Assembly: GCA_016946835.1 (NCBI GenBank)
Contig: JACVTC010000003.1
Coordinates: 2,506,001 to 2,570,000 of the forward strand
Length of the DNA stretch: 64,000 bases
Direction of reading: 5' to 3'
From: Neocallimastix lanati (nom. inval.)
Lineage: Eukaryota > Neocallimastigomycota > Neocallimastigomycetes > Neocallimastigales > Neocallimastigaceae
The notes under the pieces are model-generated. The model saw only the letters and a list, made by a program, of their open reading frames with translations, did no database searches and had not been told where the DNA came from. Shown piece after piece: positions 27,001-42,185 of this stretch; the first letter of the stretch is position 1; each line of letters opens with the position of its first letter. The position numbers and the translations under genes were made by a program.

Positions 27001-29408
27001 TATATTTTTTAAATATAAATTCTAAATCTAATGATATAAAAAAAAGATGTTTTTTTAATTTTTGATCAGGTATATAATGATAATTATACAAAAGGTTAAT
27101 ATATTTAATTGGTATATTAGATATAATGTATAGATTAAAATTAATTTCAGATGATGTAAACAAAATATATCTAAAATTAAAAAAGGACAAAAATCCATAT
27201 TGTATCATAAAATATGTCAAAATTTAATTTATATGTATTATAGGTAATATCAATAAACTTTTGTAATTAAATTATTACATTAAATAAAAAAAATCAATAA
27301 ATAAAATTATATTAAATTTATTTTTTTATTATGTGTTACTTTTAATTATTAATTATAAAAAAATAATTTCCAAGAATAATCATATAAACTTTATAACGAA
27401 ATGCCATAAATTCTAAATAATATGGTATTTAATAATATATGAAAATTGATTTTACTTTTAATGAAGTTTTATGTATAATTAAATACATATGTAAAATATT
27501 TGAAGAAAATTACATAATTTAAATGTTAATATTTATATATCATTTTTATATATTAATTTTTATATATTAATATGTTTAATTATTTGTATCACCTTTTGAT
27601 TATATTCAGTTTTAAAGATAATAAATAAAATGATAATAATAATAAATAATATTTTTATTAATGAATACTACTTTTTTTAAAAGAAAAATTTATTTGAAAC
27701 ATATTTATTTATTTATTTATTAAATATTTATTTAAATATTAATTAATTATTTATTTATTTATTGTTCATTACAGACCGTACTATATAACTTTATCATTAC
27801 TGAAGTGGCAAATGAAATAAACAATTTTAATTTGTATTAGTATTATATGAATAAAAAAATACAATAATATATTAATTTGATGATAATAAAAAAATAAAAA
27901 ATAAAAATATAAAAGGATTTAATTTATTATTTTTTCCTTATAATTATTTTGTAATAATTGTAATAATTTTGTAATAGATTCTCTCTTTTTTTTTTTTTTT
28001 TTTTTTTTAAAGATTAATTAAAAAAAAAAAAGTATAAATTGTTGTGAAATGACGTTCACAAATAAATTTTTTTATAAAATTAATATATATTAAACATAAT
28101 CAATTTTAATAATATTAAAAGCTATATTCATAATTAATAATATACATAAAAATCTAGATAATGTATTATTTTCTTATATTTATATTAAATTTAAATATAA
28201 AAATGACTTTTGTTAAATTAATATCATAGTTTTAGATGTATTTTAATTAAAAAAATAATAATATTTTTTAGGAAATTCGAAATGGAAGAAATTAAGAAAT
28301 TTTAAGTTATTAAAAAATAATGTTGATTTCCAAAAATATTAATATTCAACCATTATTTATACTAATAAAATATGCATATTTAATTATCTATATAAAAAGG
28401 TACGGTTAAAGGGATTTCAATATAAATTTAATATGCTAAGTATATTGTATTTCAACTAATGATTTATCTCTTATTTAGTATGTTATAAATTAATGATATT
28501 TTAGCTATACCATATATTAAAGCTATATTAATTGAATTAAATAGATGAAAACCCAGAAAAAACGGATAGTAAAAGAATTATTAAAATTTATAAAATGATG
28601 AAATAAATAATTTAAAAATTAAAACATTAAAAACGGTATATCAAAAAAGCTTTAAAAAGGTTAAATATTTAATCATAATGAATAATTATTTGTTGAACTT
28701 TATTGTTCTTGACTTATTTTTATTTATTTATTTATTTTTATTTATTTATTAATTCATTTTTTTTCTTAATAAAAAAAATAAATATAAATGAAATAATGAA
28801 ATATAATAAAATGTAAAATTATATGTATTTTATGATTATTTTGATTAATATTTGATTGATGGATTAAATGTTAAAACATTTAATTTACATAAAAGCCATG
28901 CATATATATGATAATTAATATAATTTAAAATTAAAAGACATTTTTTTTTATGATTTTATTATAAATTCCAATATTATAATTTTATAATTATTTAAATTAT
29001 TTATATAAATATATGGGTATATTTTTATAACCTAAAACTATTTCAAAATTATTTAGCCTTATTTTATTACATTTGTAGAAATAATAATAATTAATCAAAA
29101 ATAGTTTTTTTCATACATTGAAGGTAATAAAAAAAATATTATTTATAGCTAATCATTAGGTTTAATAATATTTAAAACATAAATAATAATAATGAATTCA
29201 CTTTTTATATTATTAAAATATATATTTTCATTTTATAAATGTATTATAATTTTATACAAACAATACCATAATTATAATCATTATTATGTTCTATGATTAT
29301 CTTGATATATAATATATAAATTATCGTTTAATTATTTTTTTTTATATTGTCAAAATTTAATAATATTATATAATAATGAATAAAGATACATTGAAACCAT
29401 TTAATATA

Positions 29409-29461
<53 letters not shown>

Positions 29462-29484
29462 GGTTTGATTTTTTTAATTTAAAA

Positions 29485-29517
<33 letters not shown>

Positions 29518-31345
29518 TAATGAACATTTATATCATAAAAAATATAAACCTTATCTTTTAAATAAAAATAAAATTTTTATTTTGTTTATATTAAAAATAT
29601 AAACTTTAAATTTATTGGTAATCCTTATTTAATTTCTTATAACAAAAAAATTAGTGGTAATACCCTAAATCTATTATAATATTAAGATATGATAATAAGG
29701 AATTTTTCATGGAAATTAAAAGTCTCTTAGTTATTAAACAGAATTTTCATATATATAAACTTTTATAATTAATATTTTATATATAATATAATAATAATAT
29801 GAAAATAAAAAATCTTAATAATAATAAAAAATATTATATGTATTTATGTGAAATAATATATTCTCTATGAATAATTGTTAATTATCTTTAATTTAATCTA
29901 ATTAAGCTAATTGAATGATTTATGTAATTAAAAATTAAAGAAAGAGTCAATAGTTTTTACTCATAAAAAAACCTTTTTTATAATATTTATCGAACTTTTT
30001 TTAGAATAATAAATTTTAATTATAATTATAATATATTTCCATTATTAAAAAAATCAATATTATATATTTTTAATGAATATAATAAAGTTTATGTACTAAT
30101 GTATTTAATCTTTAATTCCTTAATAATTAGAATTAGTTAAAAATTTATATATTTAATGCAATAATTTAAAAATTATATATTATTTAAAAATTAATATTTT
30201 TTATGTTTTTTATATTTTATTTTATTTTAATTATTTTATTTTATTATATTTTATTATATTATTGTTTTTATTTTATTTTATTTTATTTTAATCTAACTAA
30301 ATATTTATTGAATTTATTTATTGAATTTTTATAATTATATTTTATAATAAAAATTTTAATCTTATATAAAACTTTTTTTATAAAAATAATATATCATATA
30401 ATATATTGTAATATATTATATATTAATTTTTTTAAATTAATATGTTATATAAATTTTAAAAATATTATTATTTATACTTTTTTATTTAATATTTTTTTAT
30501 TTTTTTTTTATTTTTATTTTATTTTGGATTTAAATACAAAATTTTCTCTTAAATTTTAATTTTTTTTCTTTTCAAATAAAAAAAAAATTTATCTTATTAT
30601 AAATAAAAAACTAAATTCGTATAAATACATTTATTTCTCTTTTAAGAGGAAAAAAATTTTTTTTTAAAAAATACTATAAAAGTACTTAAAGAAGAAAAAA
30701 TATTTAAACAAAATAAAAATAATAAATAATGAAATAGAATTACTATAAATTACTTTTGAAAAAAAAAAAAAAAAAAATAGCAACTTTTTTAAAAAAAAAA
30801 TAAAGAATTTTTGAAAAAATATATAATACAAGAAAAACAGAAAAGAAAAATAAATGAACTATTAAAAATATTATAGTATATTATTCATATTCTTATATTT
30901 AATGTTTCAAAATTTTTATTTTTATTATATATAAAGTTGAAATAATAGTAAAAAAAATAATAAAAAGAATATATTAAATACAAACGAAAAGTGTTAAAAT
31001 ATAAATACTTTTAAAATACTTTATTTAAAAAAAATATAAAAAACGAGAAAGTACAAATTGTAAATATTCAATATAGGAATAATAGAAAGTAATATAACAT
31101 ATAATAAAAAAGTTATAATAAATAAATAGTAATAATAGAAAATATATATATTTATATATATGAAAAAAAAAACTTGTCAATAGTTTAAAATATTTTTGTT
31201 CAAACGACTTATAATATACTGTTTTTTTTTTATTTTTGAAAAAATTTTTGTAAAATAAAATAAAATTTTGATATTTAATAGAAAAAATAAAATAAAATAA
31301 ATAAAAAAAAAATATTTATATTTATATATAGTTATAAATATAGAA

Positions 31346-33889
<2,544 letters not shown>

Positions 33890-33958
33890 TCCTTTAATTA
33901 AATTTTTTTTTTTTTTCATAAAAAAAAAATGGTAATAATCGCCTAACAAAAACAATAA

Positions 33959-33990
<32 letters not shown>

Positions 33991-35918
33991 CAAAGTAAAT
34001 ATATAATAATTATATACAAAAATCATTATCAAAGAAAGAACGCAATATAAACCAAATCAATATAACAATTAAATCATATATTATTTTTATTATAATTAAA
34101 CTATAAATATATTTTATATATATATTTACATTTGATCTTTTATTCTTATTTATTTTTATATTTTTTTTTTTATTATAAATATATATTAAATTTAAATAAT
34201 TTTTGAAATAATCCGTATCTATCTAATTTTTTTTTTTTTTTTATTATTTCTTTAATGTATTAATATAAAATTCTTTTTTACTATCTATTTATTTATTAAT
34301 TTATTTAATTTATTAATTAATTATTAAAAAATAAATTATTTTCTCGATATAATAATAATTGTTTTAAAAAAAAAATAAAAAAAATAAAAAATAAAAAGAA
34401 ATATATAATATGATTAAAATTAAAATGCATTATATAATTGATATTATATATATCTGTATTAATATTTTAGAATCATATTAAAAAATATATATATATATAT
34501 TCGTATACATAATTATTACTTAAAAAAAGTTTTATTAATATATAAAGAATAATATATATCGAATTTTTAATATGAAAAATATAAATATAAATATAAAGAA
34601 TGAAAATTAGTAATATCAATATGATATATAAATATATTAGAAATAAATATAAAGATATATTAGGAATAATTATAAAAAATTTGTTTAGAATATATATTAA
34701 ATTTTAAATACTAAAAAAAAAAAAAATTAAAAAATAATAATGTCTCCTCATAGTAGTAGCTTATAATAGTTCATAGACCAAGCCATCTTTTTTTTTTTAA
34801 AAAAAAAAAAAAAATCACTTACCCCGCTTATTTTATATATATATGTATATATTCTATTTTACACTTTTTCATATATTTATGTTACAAATAATTATATATT
34901 ATAATTAAATCTAAATACATAATTAATTTTAAATTATACAACAATAGGAGTATATTTAATTCATAATTACAGATTTATAGTAAATTCTATCTACTAATTT
35001 TTTTCTTTTTTTTTTTTTAAAAAAAAAAAATAAATAATATATGAAATAAAAAAATATATATATAATTAATTTTATTTTTTTTTTCAGAAAAAAAAAATTA
35101 AATGTAATTTACTTTTTTTGTACATCCCCAATAAAAGGTTGGTAATTTAAAAACTTTATAAAATTGAAAATAAAATTATTCATTAATATATATATATTAT
35201 ATATTAATACAATTATTACATTTTTTACATTTATTACATTTAATATTATTATTATAAGTTATTAATATTATAAAATTATTATACTATAATATTAGTATTA
35301 GTAATAATATATTAGTAATAATTAAATCATTTTTAAATAATTGTAAATTTTTATGGAATTTAACCCGATAAAAAATCCGTAAATTAAATTTTATATATAG
35401 AATACTCTATATGGAAGAACACGCAATATTTTTTTTTTTTTGTTTCAGTTTTTTTATTTAATTTAATCTATTTAAATTTTTTTTTTAATTTTGATTTTTA
35501 AGTGTCACAATCAATTGTTACACAAAGATAAACAAATACCAAAAATTAATTTAAGGTTTTTTTATATAAAAACTACCATATCTAATATCATATATTGTAC
35601 TATATTATATAATATATAATTTTTATATTATTCATTTTCCATTTTTGTTATTTTTTTTTTCTTGCTTGTTGGTTTCTTTTTTTCTTTTTTTAAATTTACT
35701 TTATTCGATAGGATAAAATCACCTATTATATCATTATTAGGACAATTTTTTTTCCTAAATTTAATTATATATTATAATATTAATAGTTCTTATTTTAATA
35801 TTTTATCTCCATTTTATATATTTATTTTATTTTATTTTATTTTGTCTTATTAATACTTTACTCTTATATATTCACTTTTTATTTTATTTTAAATTGCATT
35901 ATAATTAATTTTAAACTA

Positions 35919-35953
<35 letters not shown>

Positions 35954-36700
35954 ATACAATTCTAACTTTGTATTGTAATAGATTATTCAAAATAACAATA
36001 CAACAATACCAATTAAATAATTAGATAAAACCATTAATAGGTTGACCAACTATTATGGTTGACCAACTATTATATAATTTAGTTAGCATATTAATTATAT
36101 CATTTGCATTAATATTTTTCTTTACTTTGTTATTATTACTGTCATTATTGTTACTGATATTTTACGTATTACAATTAATATTATTAATCAAAATAAAATT
36201 TGCTGAGTATATTTTACTTTTATAATTTGTAAAAAAAAAAAAAATTTTAATAATTTGTAAAAATAACAAATTTTATAATTATTGCCTTTTATCTATTTAT
36301 TTATTTATTTATATAATATCAATAAATTGATACTCTTAAAATATTTAACAAAATATAGAAATAAATTTTTTCTCAAAAATATTTATCTTATTTTGTTAAT
36401 AAACCCACATAAATATATTTTACATAAAATATATAATTTTTTTTATTTATTTATTAATCTCTTTTAAAACATTTACAATTCACACAAAGTTCACACAAAG
36501 TTCATTTTTAGTAATATTTACATTTACATATTTTTAAATATTTTCATATAATATATTTATATAATTTTAAAAAATATAGTAATACAATTTATAATAATTC
36601 AAATAACTAATAAAATTTGTATTAATTTGATGTTAATATTTATATAGTATTAATGTATACGTATTAAAGAATCATATACATAATGTATTTTTTTATAGTA

Positions 36701-36761
<61 letters not shown>

Positions 36762-36792
36762 TTATTATCATAATTATTATTATAATTATTAT
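33890..36792. other. Intergenic AT-rich stretch after the forkhead gene
   Basis: No gene seen. 33890-34030 is 3' flank with a 30-base poly-A. Facing T/A runs that can pair occur at 34790-34815 and 35008-35030. ATAA repeats lie at 35919-35955, a short direct repeat of GGTTGACCAACTATTAT at 36040-36074, a duplicated TTCACACAAAG at 36479-36503, and (ATT)n at 36700-36792. Confidence 0.8.
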
Positions 36793-36990
36793 TGTTAGAA
36801 TGAAATGTATGAAAAATAAGCTTCAAATGTATTGAAACATAGTGAAATAAAAATAATGTATAAGCCACAATGTATTAATATAAAATCATTTAATTTAGAA
36901 TAATTAAGTGCTAGTAACTCTTTATCATAATTTAAAATTCAATTATATATATATATATTTTTTTTTTTTTTTTGACATAATATTGTTTCC
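36793..36990 (+). mobile_element. LTR copy 1 (truncated or microsatellite-interrupted)
   Basis: Begins TGTTAGAATG and matches LTR copies 2 and 4 through AAGCCACAATGTATTAATAT and ACTCTTTATCATAA to about 36925. A TA/T tract then replaces the segment before GACATAAT. It follows an (ATT)n tract directly. It is oriented head-on to copy 2. Confidence 0.75.
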
Positions 36991-37029
36991 GGCAAATGAT
37001 TCTTTTACTATGAATCTTTTTAAGAGTCA

Positions 37030-37045
37030 GATGAGACTCTTAATC
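37030..37045 (-). other. Primer-binding site, tRNA-Lys anticodon-arm type
   Basis: Minus strand GATTAAGAGTCTCATC directly after the LTR terminus. The first 15 bases are complementary to ATGAGACTCTTAATC, the anticodon arm of tRNA-Lys(CUU) as I recall it from animals. Confidence 0.65.
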
Positions 37046-37241
37046 TGTTAAGAGTTATGAATTTATGGTTTATAATTATGTCAATTTTATTAATATATTT
37101 TATGATAAAGAGTTATTAGCACTTAATTATTCTAAATTAAATGCTTTTATATTAATACATTGTGGCTTATATATTATTTATATTACAATATGTTTCAATA
37201 CATTTGAAGCTTATTTTTCATACATTTCACATATTCTAACA
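37046..37241 (-). mobile_element. LTR copy 2, about 196 bp
   Basis: On the minus strand it reads TGTTAGAATATG ... CTCTTAACA, with imperfect terminal inverted repeats TGTTA/TAACA typical of copia LTRs. GATTAAGAGTCTCATC follows its 3' end (37045-37030 on the minus strand), so by position it is a 5' LTR. No internal region is left: only about 55-105 bp separate it from copy 1. A long (ATT)n tract abuts its outer end. Confidence 0.8.
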
Positions 37242-37382
<141 letters not shown>

Positions 37383-37587
37383 TGTTAGAATATCTAAAAT
37401 ATTTATAATGTATTGACACATATTGTATTAAATTAAATGTACAAGCCATATATTATTCATAAATAAATGTAAACTCAAATGTAAACTCATAGAATTATAC
37501 TTTGAGTAATTCTTGAATAACTAAATATCATAAAATATATTAATAAAGTTGACATAATCATTAACCACAAATTCCAGAATGTTAACA

Positions 37588-37602
37588 GATTAAGAGTCTC
37601 GT
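37588..37602 (+). other. Primer-binding site, tRNA-Lys anticodon-arm type
   Basis: GATTAAGAGTCTCGT follows the TAACA end of LTR copy 3 without a gap. It matches the other sites for 13 bases. A reversed copy of the same core (TGAGACTCTTAAT) lies at 37888-37900 within the same element. Confidence 0.65.
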
Positions 37603-38004
37603 CGAATCTTTAAAGGAATATTTATATCCTTAGCCGGACTAGAAGAAAATACCTAGGATCCAGAATTTATGATAAAAGTTGTCATTATGTCAACTTTAGT
37701 GAAGATTGATCTACTTTGAAGAAAAATGATCTTAAAATTTCAAGAATATGAAAGCACGTAAAAATTAAAAATTTATAAAAGAAAATTCCCCTGAAATAAA
37801 TAATATGCTAAATAAAATAATAAATTAGAAGATAAGACACATATAATATAAATGAGAGACGTGACAATTAATATGCAGAATATTTTTTGAGACTCTTAAT
37901 GAAGATTAATAAGGAATACAAATTAAATCATTAATTAGTAAATAAATAACTTTTGAATATTAATGGCTATTTATTCACAACTAATCAAGTTAATAATTAA
38001 ATAA

Positions 38005-38165
38005 AAAGACGTGAAACCATAGAGGTTAACCATAAGAGTTGTCAAATATAAATATAGACGTAAAAACCAGAGAGTTAAACCATGAGTTGTCAAGAGTACG
38101 TAAATTCAAAGAGGTATACAATGTGTTGTCAATTGGGCGTAAGTCCAAATGAGGTTGCCAAAATA
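38005..38165 (+). repeat. Imperfect tandem repeat of about 38-47 bp, four copies
   Basis: Units share GACGT(G)AAACCA, AGAGGTTAAACCAT and GAGTTGTCAA blocks: starts near 38007, 38055, 38095 and 38137. The array lies inside the small LTR element and is richer in GC than its surroundings. A 100-residue minus-strand frame over it looks accidental. Confidence 0.75.
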
Positions 38166-38442
38166 TAATAATAGGATGGTACAAATAAGAGTAACCAATC
38201 GAAAAATATAAATTGAATATAATAATTAATAATTTTACCCATAATAAAAATATAACTGTTTTAAGACGTTTAACCACAAAAATATCATATAAATATAGGG
38301 TAATAATATAGTTGTTAAAATAAAACAAGCTAATATATAAATAAGTATATAAAATTACAATTAATGAAAATTAAATTATAGTATATTAATATTGGTATAG
38401 ATATAGAAATAGTATAGTACACATATTCACTTTCAAACCAAA

Positions 38443-38632
38443 ATTATTCTGAATATGTGAAATAAATGAGAAATATACCTTAAATGTATTGTAATATATG
38501 TAATGTATGAGCCACAATGTATTAATATAAAAGTATGTAAATTTATTAAATTCAAATATTTACAGCTCTTTATCATAAAATATATTAATAAAGTTGACAT
38601 AATTATAAAACCCAAACTATTGACTCTTAACA
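38443..38632 (+). mobile_element. LTR copy 4
   Basis: Starts near TTCTGAATATGTGAAAT, contains GAGCCACAATGTATTAATAT and AAAATATATTAATAAAGTTG, and ends GACTCTTAACA, followed at once by (ATT)n. It is the 3' LTR of the small element in my reading, but could be a solo LTR. Confidence 0.7.
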
Positions 38633-39210
38633 ATTATTATTATTATTATTATCATATTTATTAAATTATTCCTTACATAAATAATTATAATTTAATTATA
38701 TATTTATTTTTTTTTTTTTTATATGGTTTATTGTACCATGTTTTAATATATTATATACAGATTAATATAATAAAGAATATATTTTAAATTTAATGTAATA
38801 TATACATGTATTTGTATATGCGTAACTATAATTTCTTTTTGAAACTAAATATAGAAAAAAAAAAAACATGTATATAATTAAATGATTTAATATGACCATT
38901 TTTATCTTTTTGATCTAATATTTTAAAATTGATTTAAAATTTTTCATACTTCATGTCCAAATATTTATAGTGTTTTTAAAATAATATTGATATACAATAA
39001 AGTATATGATTAATTATAATATAAATTATTTTTTTTTTTTTTATTTATAATCTAATCATTAAAAAAATTTACATTGTTTAATGTAGATATATTATTTTAA
39101 TATTTATTAATAAAATTATTATTTCATAAACCCAATTGTTTAATTGAGTTTTGTACGTTCGAGCGTTTGTCTTCTTTATTTTTCATTTATTAATAAATTA
39201 AATTTTAACA
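38633..39210. other. Spacer ending in a probable LTR of the Gag-only element
   Basis: (ATT)n at the left and otherwise AT-rich. The last part (about 39125-39210) is richer in unique sequence (GTACGTTCGAGCG) and ends TTTTAACA immediately before a primer-binding site, so it is the 3' part of a 5' LTR of a different type from copies 1-4. I could not define its left end or a matching right LTR. Confidence 0.55.
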
Positions 39211-39225
39211 GATTAAGAGTCTCAT
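39211..39225 (+). other. Primer-binding site, tRNA-Lys anticodon-arm type
   Basis: GATTAAGAGTCTCAT directly follows TAACA and precedes the Gag start by about 100 bases, where a PBS is expected. It is the best copy of the motif. Confidence 0.7.
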
Positions 39226-39323
39226 TGACTCATTATAATTTTGTTTCGTTGAAAAATCGTTCAATTTCCATTTTTAAATAAATAAATAAAAAAAAAAAAA
39301 AATTAAAATATTTAAAATTCAAA

Positions 39324-40607
39324 ATGAGTAAAAATACTTTAAAACGATCAACAGAAAATGCTACTTCTAGTACCATTACTACTATGGATAATAATATTTC
39401 TCAAATCAAAAGATTTGATCCCTCTGTCCTAATAGGAAAAGTTATATATGAATTAGATAGTAATAACATTATAACCTGGCAATTATTCATGAGAGGTATC
39501 TTGCAATACTATGATCTCGAAGAATGGGTCGATATAGATCATACTCCAAAAGTTCCCATAGTTAATGGAACAGAAAGTACAAGTGATTTAATTGCACCAT
39601 ATGAGTACAAAATGAAATATGGAGAATCAGTGACAAAAGAGGATTTAAAAACAGATGCCAGTTTAAAAAGTTTAATAAGAAACACGTTGGGACCAAAAAC
39701 ACAACAAGATATTCAGGATCCATCTCTTACAGGTTATCAAATTTGGCAAACGTTACAACAAATTCATATTGGAGTTGAAGTGACTAGGAGAAATCAACTA
39801 ATCGATGAAACTAATGCTTTAAGATACAACCCCAAAACAAGCTTTTCAAGATTTTTAACAAAATTAAGCAAGAATATTAATATGATAGAATATATGAATG
39901 TTGTAGTTACAGATGAGGAAAAGAAATTACTATTATTTAACTCTTTACCAGAAGAATATCAAAACGTAAATATTTTTGATCAAAAAGACTGGAAAAGCTG
40001 TAAAGAACATACATTAGGGCTTGTAGAACGACTTAAGAAAGTCGAAGAAAGGAAAAAAGGAAAAATGATAGGAATACAACATGTATTCAGCACTACGACC
40101 CAAAGCCAAGGAAAAGGAAAAGGAGGAAATCAAGACTTTAGAAGATATCCAAAAAGAAATTATGAAAAAGATAATGGAGAAGGTAGAAAAACTTAGAAGA
40201 AAGGAAATTATTACAACAGGAATGACATAACTAATATTATTCAAGAAAATAAAGAAATAGAAGAAGATCCTCAAGAAGAGAACAATGAAGAGAACAGGAG
40301 TCAAAGAGATAATAACAGTGAACGAACAGTAAAAGAAGATATTGTCAATTTAGACATGCAAGATATTCCAAATAATTCAAACAATGATATCAATAAAGAT
40401 AAAGAAGAAGAAAGTCTTTCATTAAGTCAAAAAGAAAAAGAACATCTTGAGAATATATTTAAATTAATAGAAGAGAAACTTGAGAACATATACATGTTGA
40501 TAAAACACGGTAATACAAAAACGAACACGCTTTCGTTAGGTGAAGCAAAACAGAAAGAAAAATTAGAAAAAAGTTCAACAAGTAAACAGAACTTTTTATC
40601 ATTATAA
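39324..40607 (+). CDS. Ty1/copia-type Gag, one in-frame UAG
   Basis: Capsid-type Gag of a copia-like LTR retrotransposon. The first segment (39324-40196, 290 aa) has the copia Gag pattern: ITWQLFMRGI near residue 50, a GYQIWQTLQQIH segment near 140, the FSRFLTKLSKNI helix, and LFNSLPEEYQNV (about residues 206-217), followed by a basic Lys/Arg/Gly-rich tail. A single TAG at 40194-40196 is followed by 136 further codons in the same frame, Glu/Asn/Lys-rich and ending at 40607. There is no CCHC zinc knuckle, protease or RT downstream. Base composition is much less AT-biased than its neighbours, suggesting recent arrival or selection. It may be a Gag-only element, a domesticated capsid gene, or a young copy with one nonsense change. 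Confidence 0.8.
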
Positions 40608-41688
40608 GATCAAAATAGATAGGATACATCATTTTTCTACTTCTACTACTGCTGTTATTAAATATGTGTAAAAAAAAACAATAGGTTTAAAAAAAACATA
40701 TAATATTAATGATATCTGACGATAAAAATAGTATTAAAATGATATGTTGTAAAATAGTATGATTTTAAATCTATTCTTTTTTTTTTTTTTTTTTTTTATA
40801 TTATATATAAGTATATGTATATATATTTTTTCATTATCAATAGTGTTTTGATTGTTGAATTTCCAATATTTTTTTATGGAAATTTTGTTTGTCCCATTAA
40901 TTAAAAAAAAAAAAAAAAAAATAGGAAGTATTTAGTATAGAATAAAAAAAAAATTATCAGTCTCTAATTTATTTTATTATTATTATTATTTTACATCTAT
41001 CCACTTTTTTTTTAAATTCTATTTTGAATTTCTAAAAGTAGGTCTTTTTTTTACTATTAAATTAATAATAAAACCTTCATCATCTTGATAAGCCCTCAAA
41101 AATTCATTAATTCATTCATCCATCTTTTACCAAAATTAATAAGTAATGAGATTATTTCTTAATATTTCCTTTATGAGAACTTTTTTTATAATTTTTTTTT
41201 TTTATATTTTTGATTAATCGTTATAATTTTCATGAAAACAAAAGTCTTTAAATTCATCGTATTGTGGAACAATATAATATGTGTTGATAATCAAATTGTT
41301 ATATATAATACTGAAAATAATACAATAAAAGTTTTATATAATGAGAGATAAAAAAATATAATAAAATAGTTTAACTATACAAATATTTATACATATGAGA
41401 ATATAATTTAAGAATTCTTTATAATTCTTTTTTAGTTAGTGATAACTACTTTCAATTTGATTAAAGAATATAAAAGAATATAAATTTCTATGATATAAAG
41501 TACATTGTTAATGTTAAATCGAAATTTGATTTCATTAAATGGCTTTTTTTTTCCTTTGTTTAAATATAAAATAAAGAAATTACCTGTGTTAAATGTCTAA
41601 GTCATGTGTTTAATTATATTGTTCATTATACTATATTATTAAATATTAAATACTTTTATTCTATAGTATCATGCCGTGTAACCAATAA
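40608..41688. other. AT-rich stretch after Gag
   Basis: No pol domain and no clear 3' LTR. Poly-T at 40779-40797, poly-A near 40903-40921 and several unique but noncoding patches. The Gag-only element must end here or be truncated. Confidence 0.65.
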
Positions 41689-41840
41689 TGTTAGACTATT
41701 ATAGAAAAATGATTATAAATAACATGTAATAACATATTCTTAAATAAACAGGTCTTACTTAAAATGTAAAAACAATAAAAAAAAATAAATAAACACATAA
41801 TAAAATGCATCATTTCTGATTTTAAGTGTTACATTTAATA

Positions 41841-41855
41841 GATAAAGAGACTCAT
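41841..41855 (+). other. Mutated primer-binding site of copy C
   Basis: GATAAAGAGACTCAT differs from GATTAAGAGTCTCAT at two positions and sits about 110 bases before the Gag start. Confidence 0.55.
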
Positions 41856-42185
41856 TGACTCAATAATTCATTAACAATTGTTAATATCAAAATTCAATGT
41901 TAAAAAACATTCATTAAAATATTACAATAAAGAAATATTTACTGTCATATTAAAATGACTAAATCAGAAAATTTAGCCAACTACAGAAATTTCTTCAAAA
42001 ACTTCAACAAATACAACAAAGACAGCAAAAGCAACAAATGCATCATGAACAGTAATGAATGATAATGAATGATATTTCCGTTGAAATTGGAATCTCAAAT
42101 TATTCAAACCAAATTCAATTAATAAATTTCATATTCAAAATTTTTAAAAACTATAAATGAAATCTTTCACAAATGGTATTCTAAT

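Larger units (their letters stand above)
23061..31345. other. 8-kb gene-poor AT-rich region
   Basis: No gene could be supported. It holds poly-T runs of up to about 55 (29409-29456), poly-A tracts, (ATT)n at 24098-24232 and 26700-26990, and several diverged direct repeats (24.4-27.2 kb). A conceptual 81-residue frame at 27220-26975 has no recognisable similarity and lies in the repeat. The last kilobase is the 5' flank of the forkhead gene and contains long alternating A/T runs. Confidence 0.75.
37383..38632 (+). mobile_element. Small non-autonomous LTR element (TRIM-like), 1.25 kb
   Basis: LTR copy 3 (37383-37587, about 205 bp, TGTTAGAATATC ... GTTAACA) is followed by the primer-binding site GATTAAGAGTCTCG at 37588. 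About 850 bp of noncoding sequence leads to LTR copy 4 (about 38443-38632, ending CTCTTAACA) in the same orientation. No gag or pol similarity is visible, so it would depend on proteins made elsewhere. LTR copies 3 and 4 are clearly diverged. (GTT)/(ATT)n lies before and (ATT)n after; no clean target duplication is seen. The pairing of these two LTRs into one element is inference. Confidence 0.65.

Noticed and set aside
26975-27220. 81-residue minus-strand frame
   Set aside because: No motif, residue content expected from AT-rich DNA, and it lies within old repeats.
38026-38328. 100-residue minus-strand frame
   Set aside because: Covers a noncoding tandem repeat of the small LTR element; no similarity seen.
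37383-38632. Target-site duplication around the small LTR element
   Set aside because: The flanks GTTGT and ATTAT do not match, and ATT repeats make any short match uninformative.
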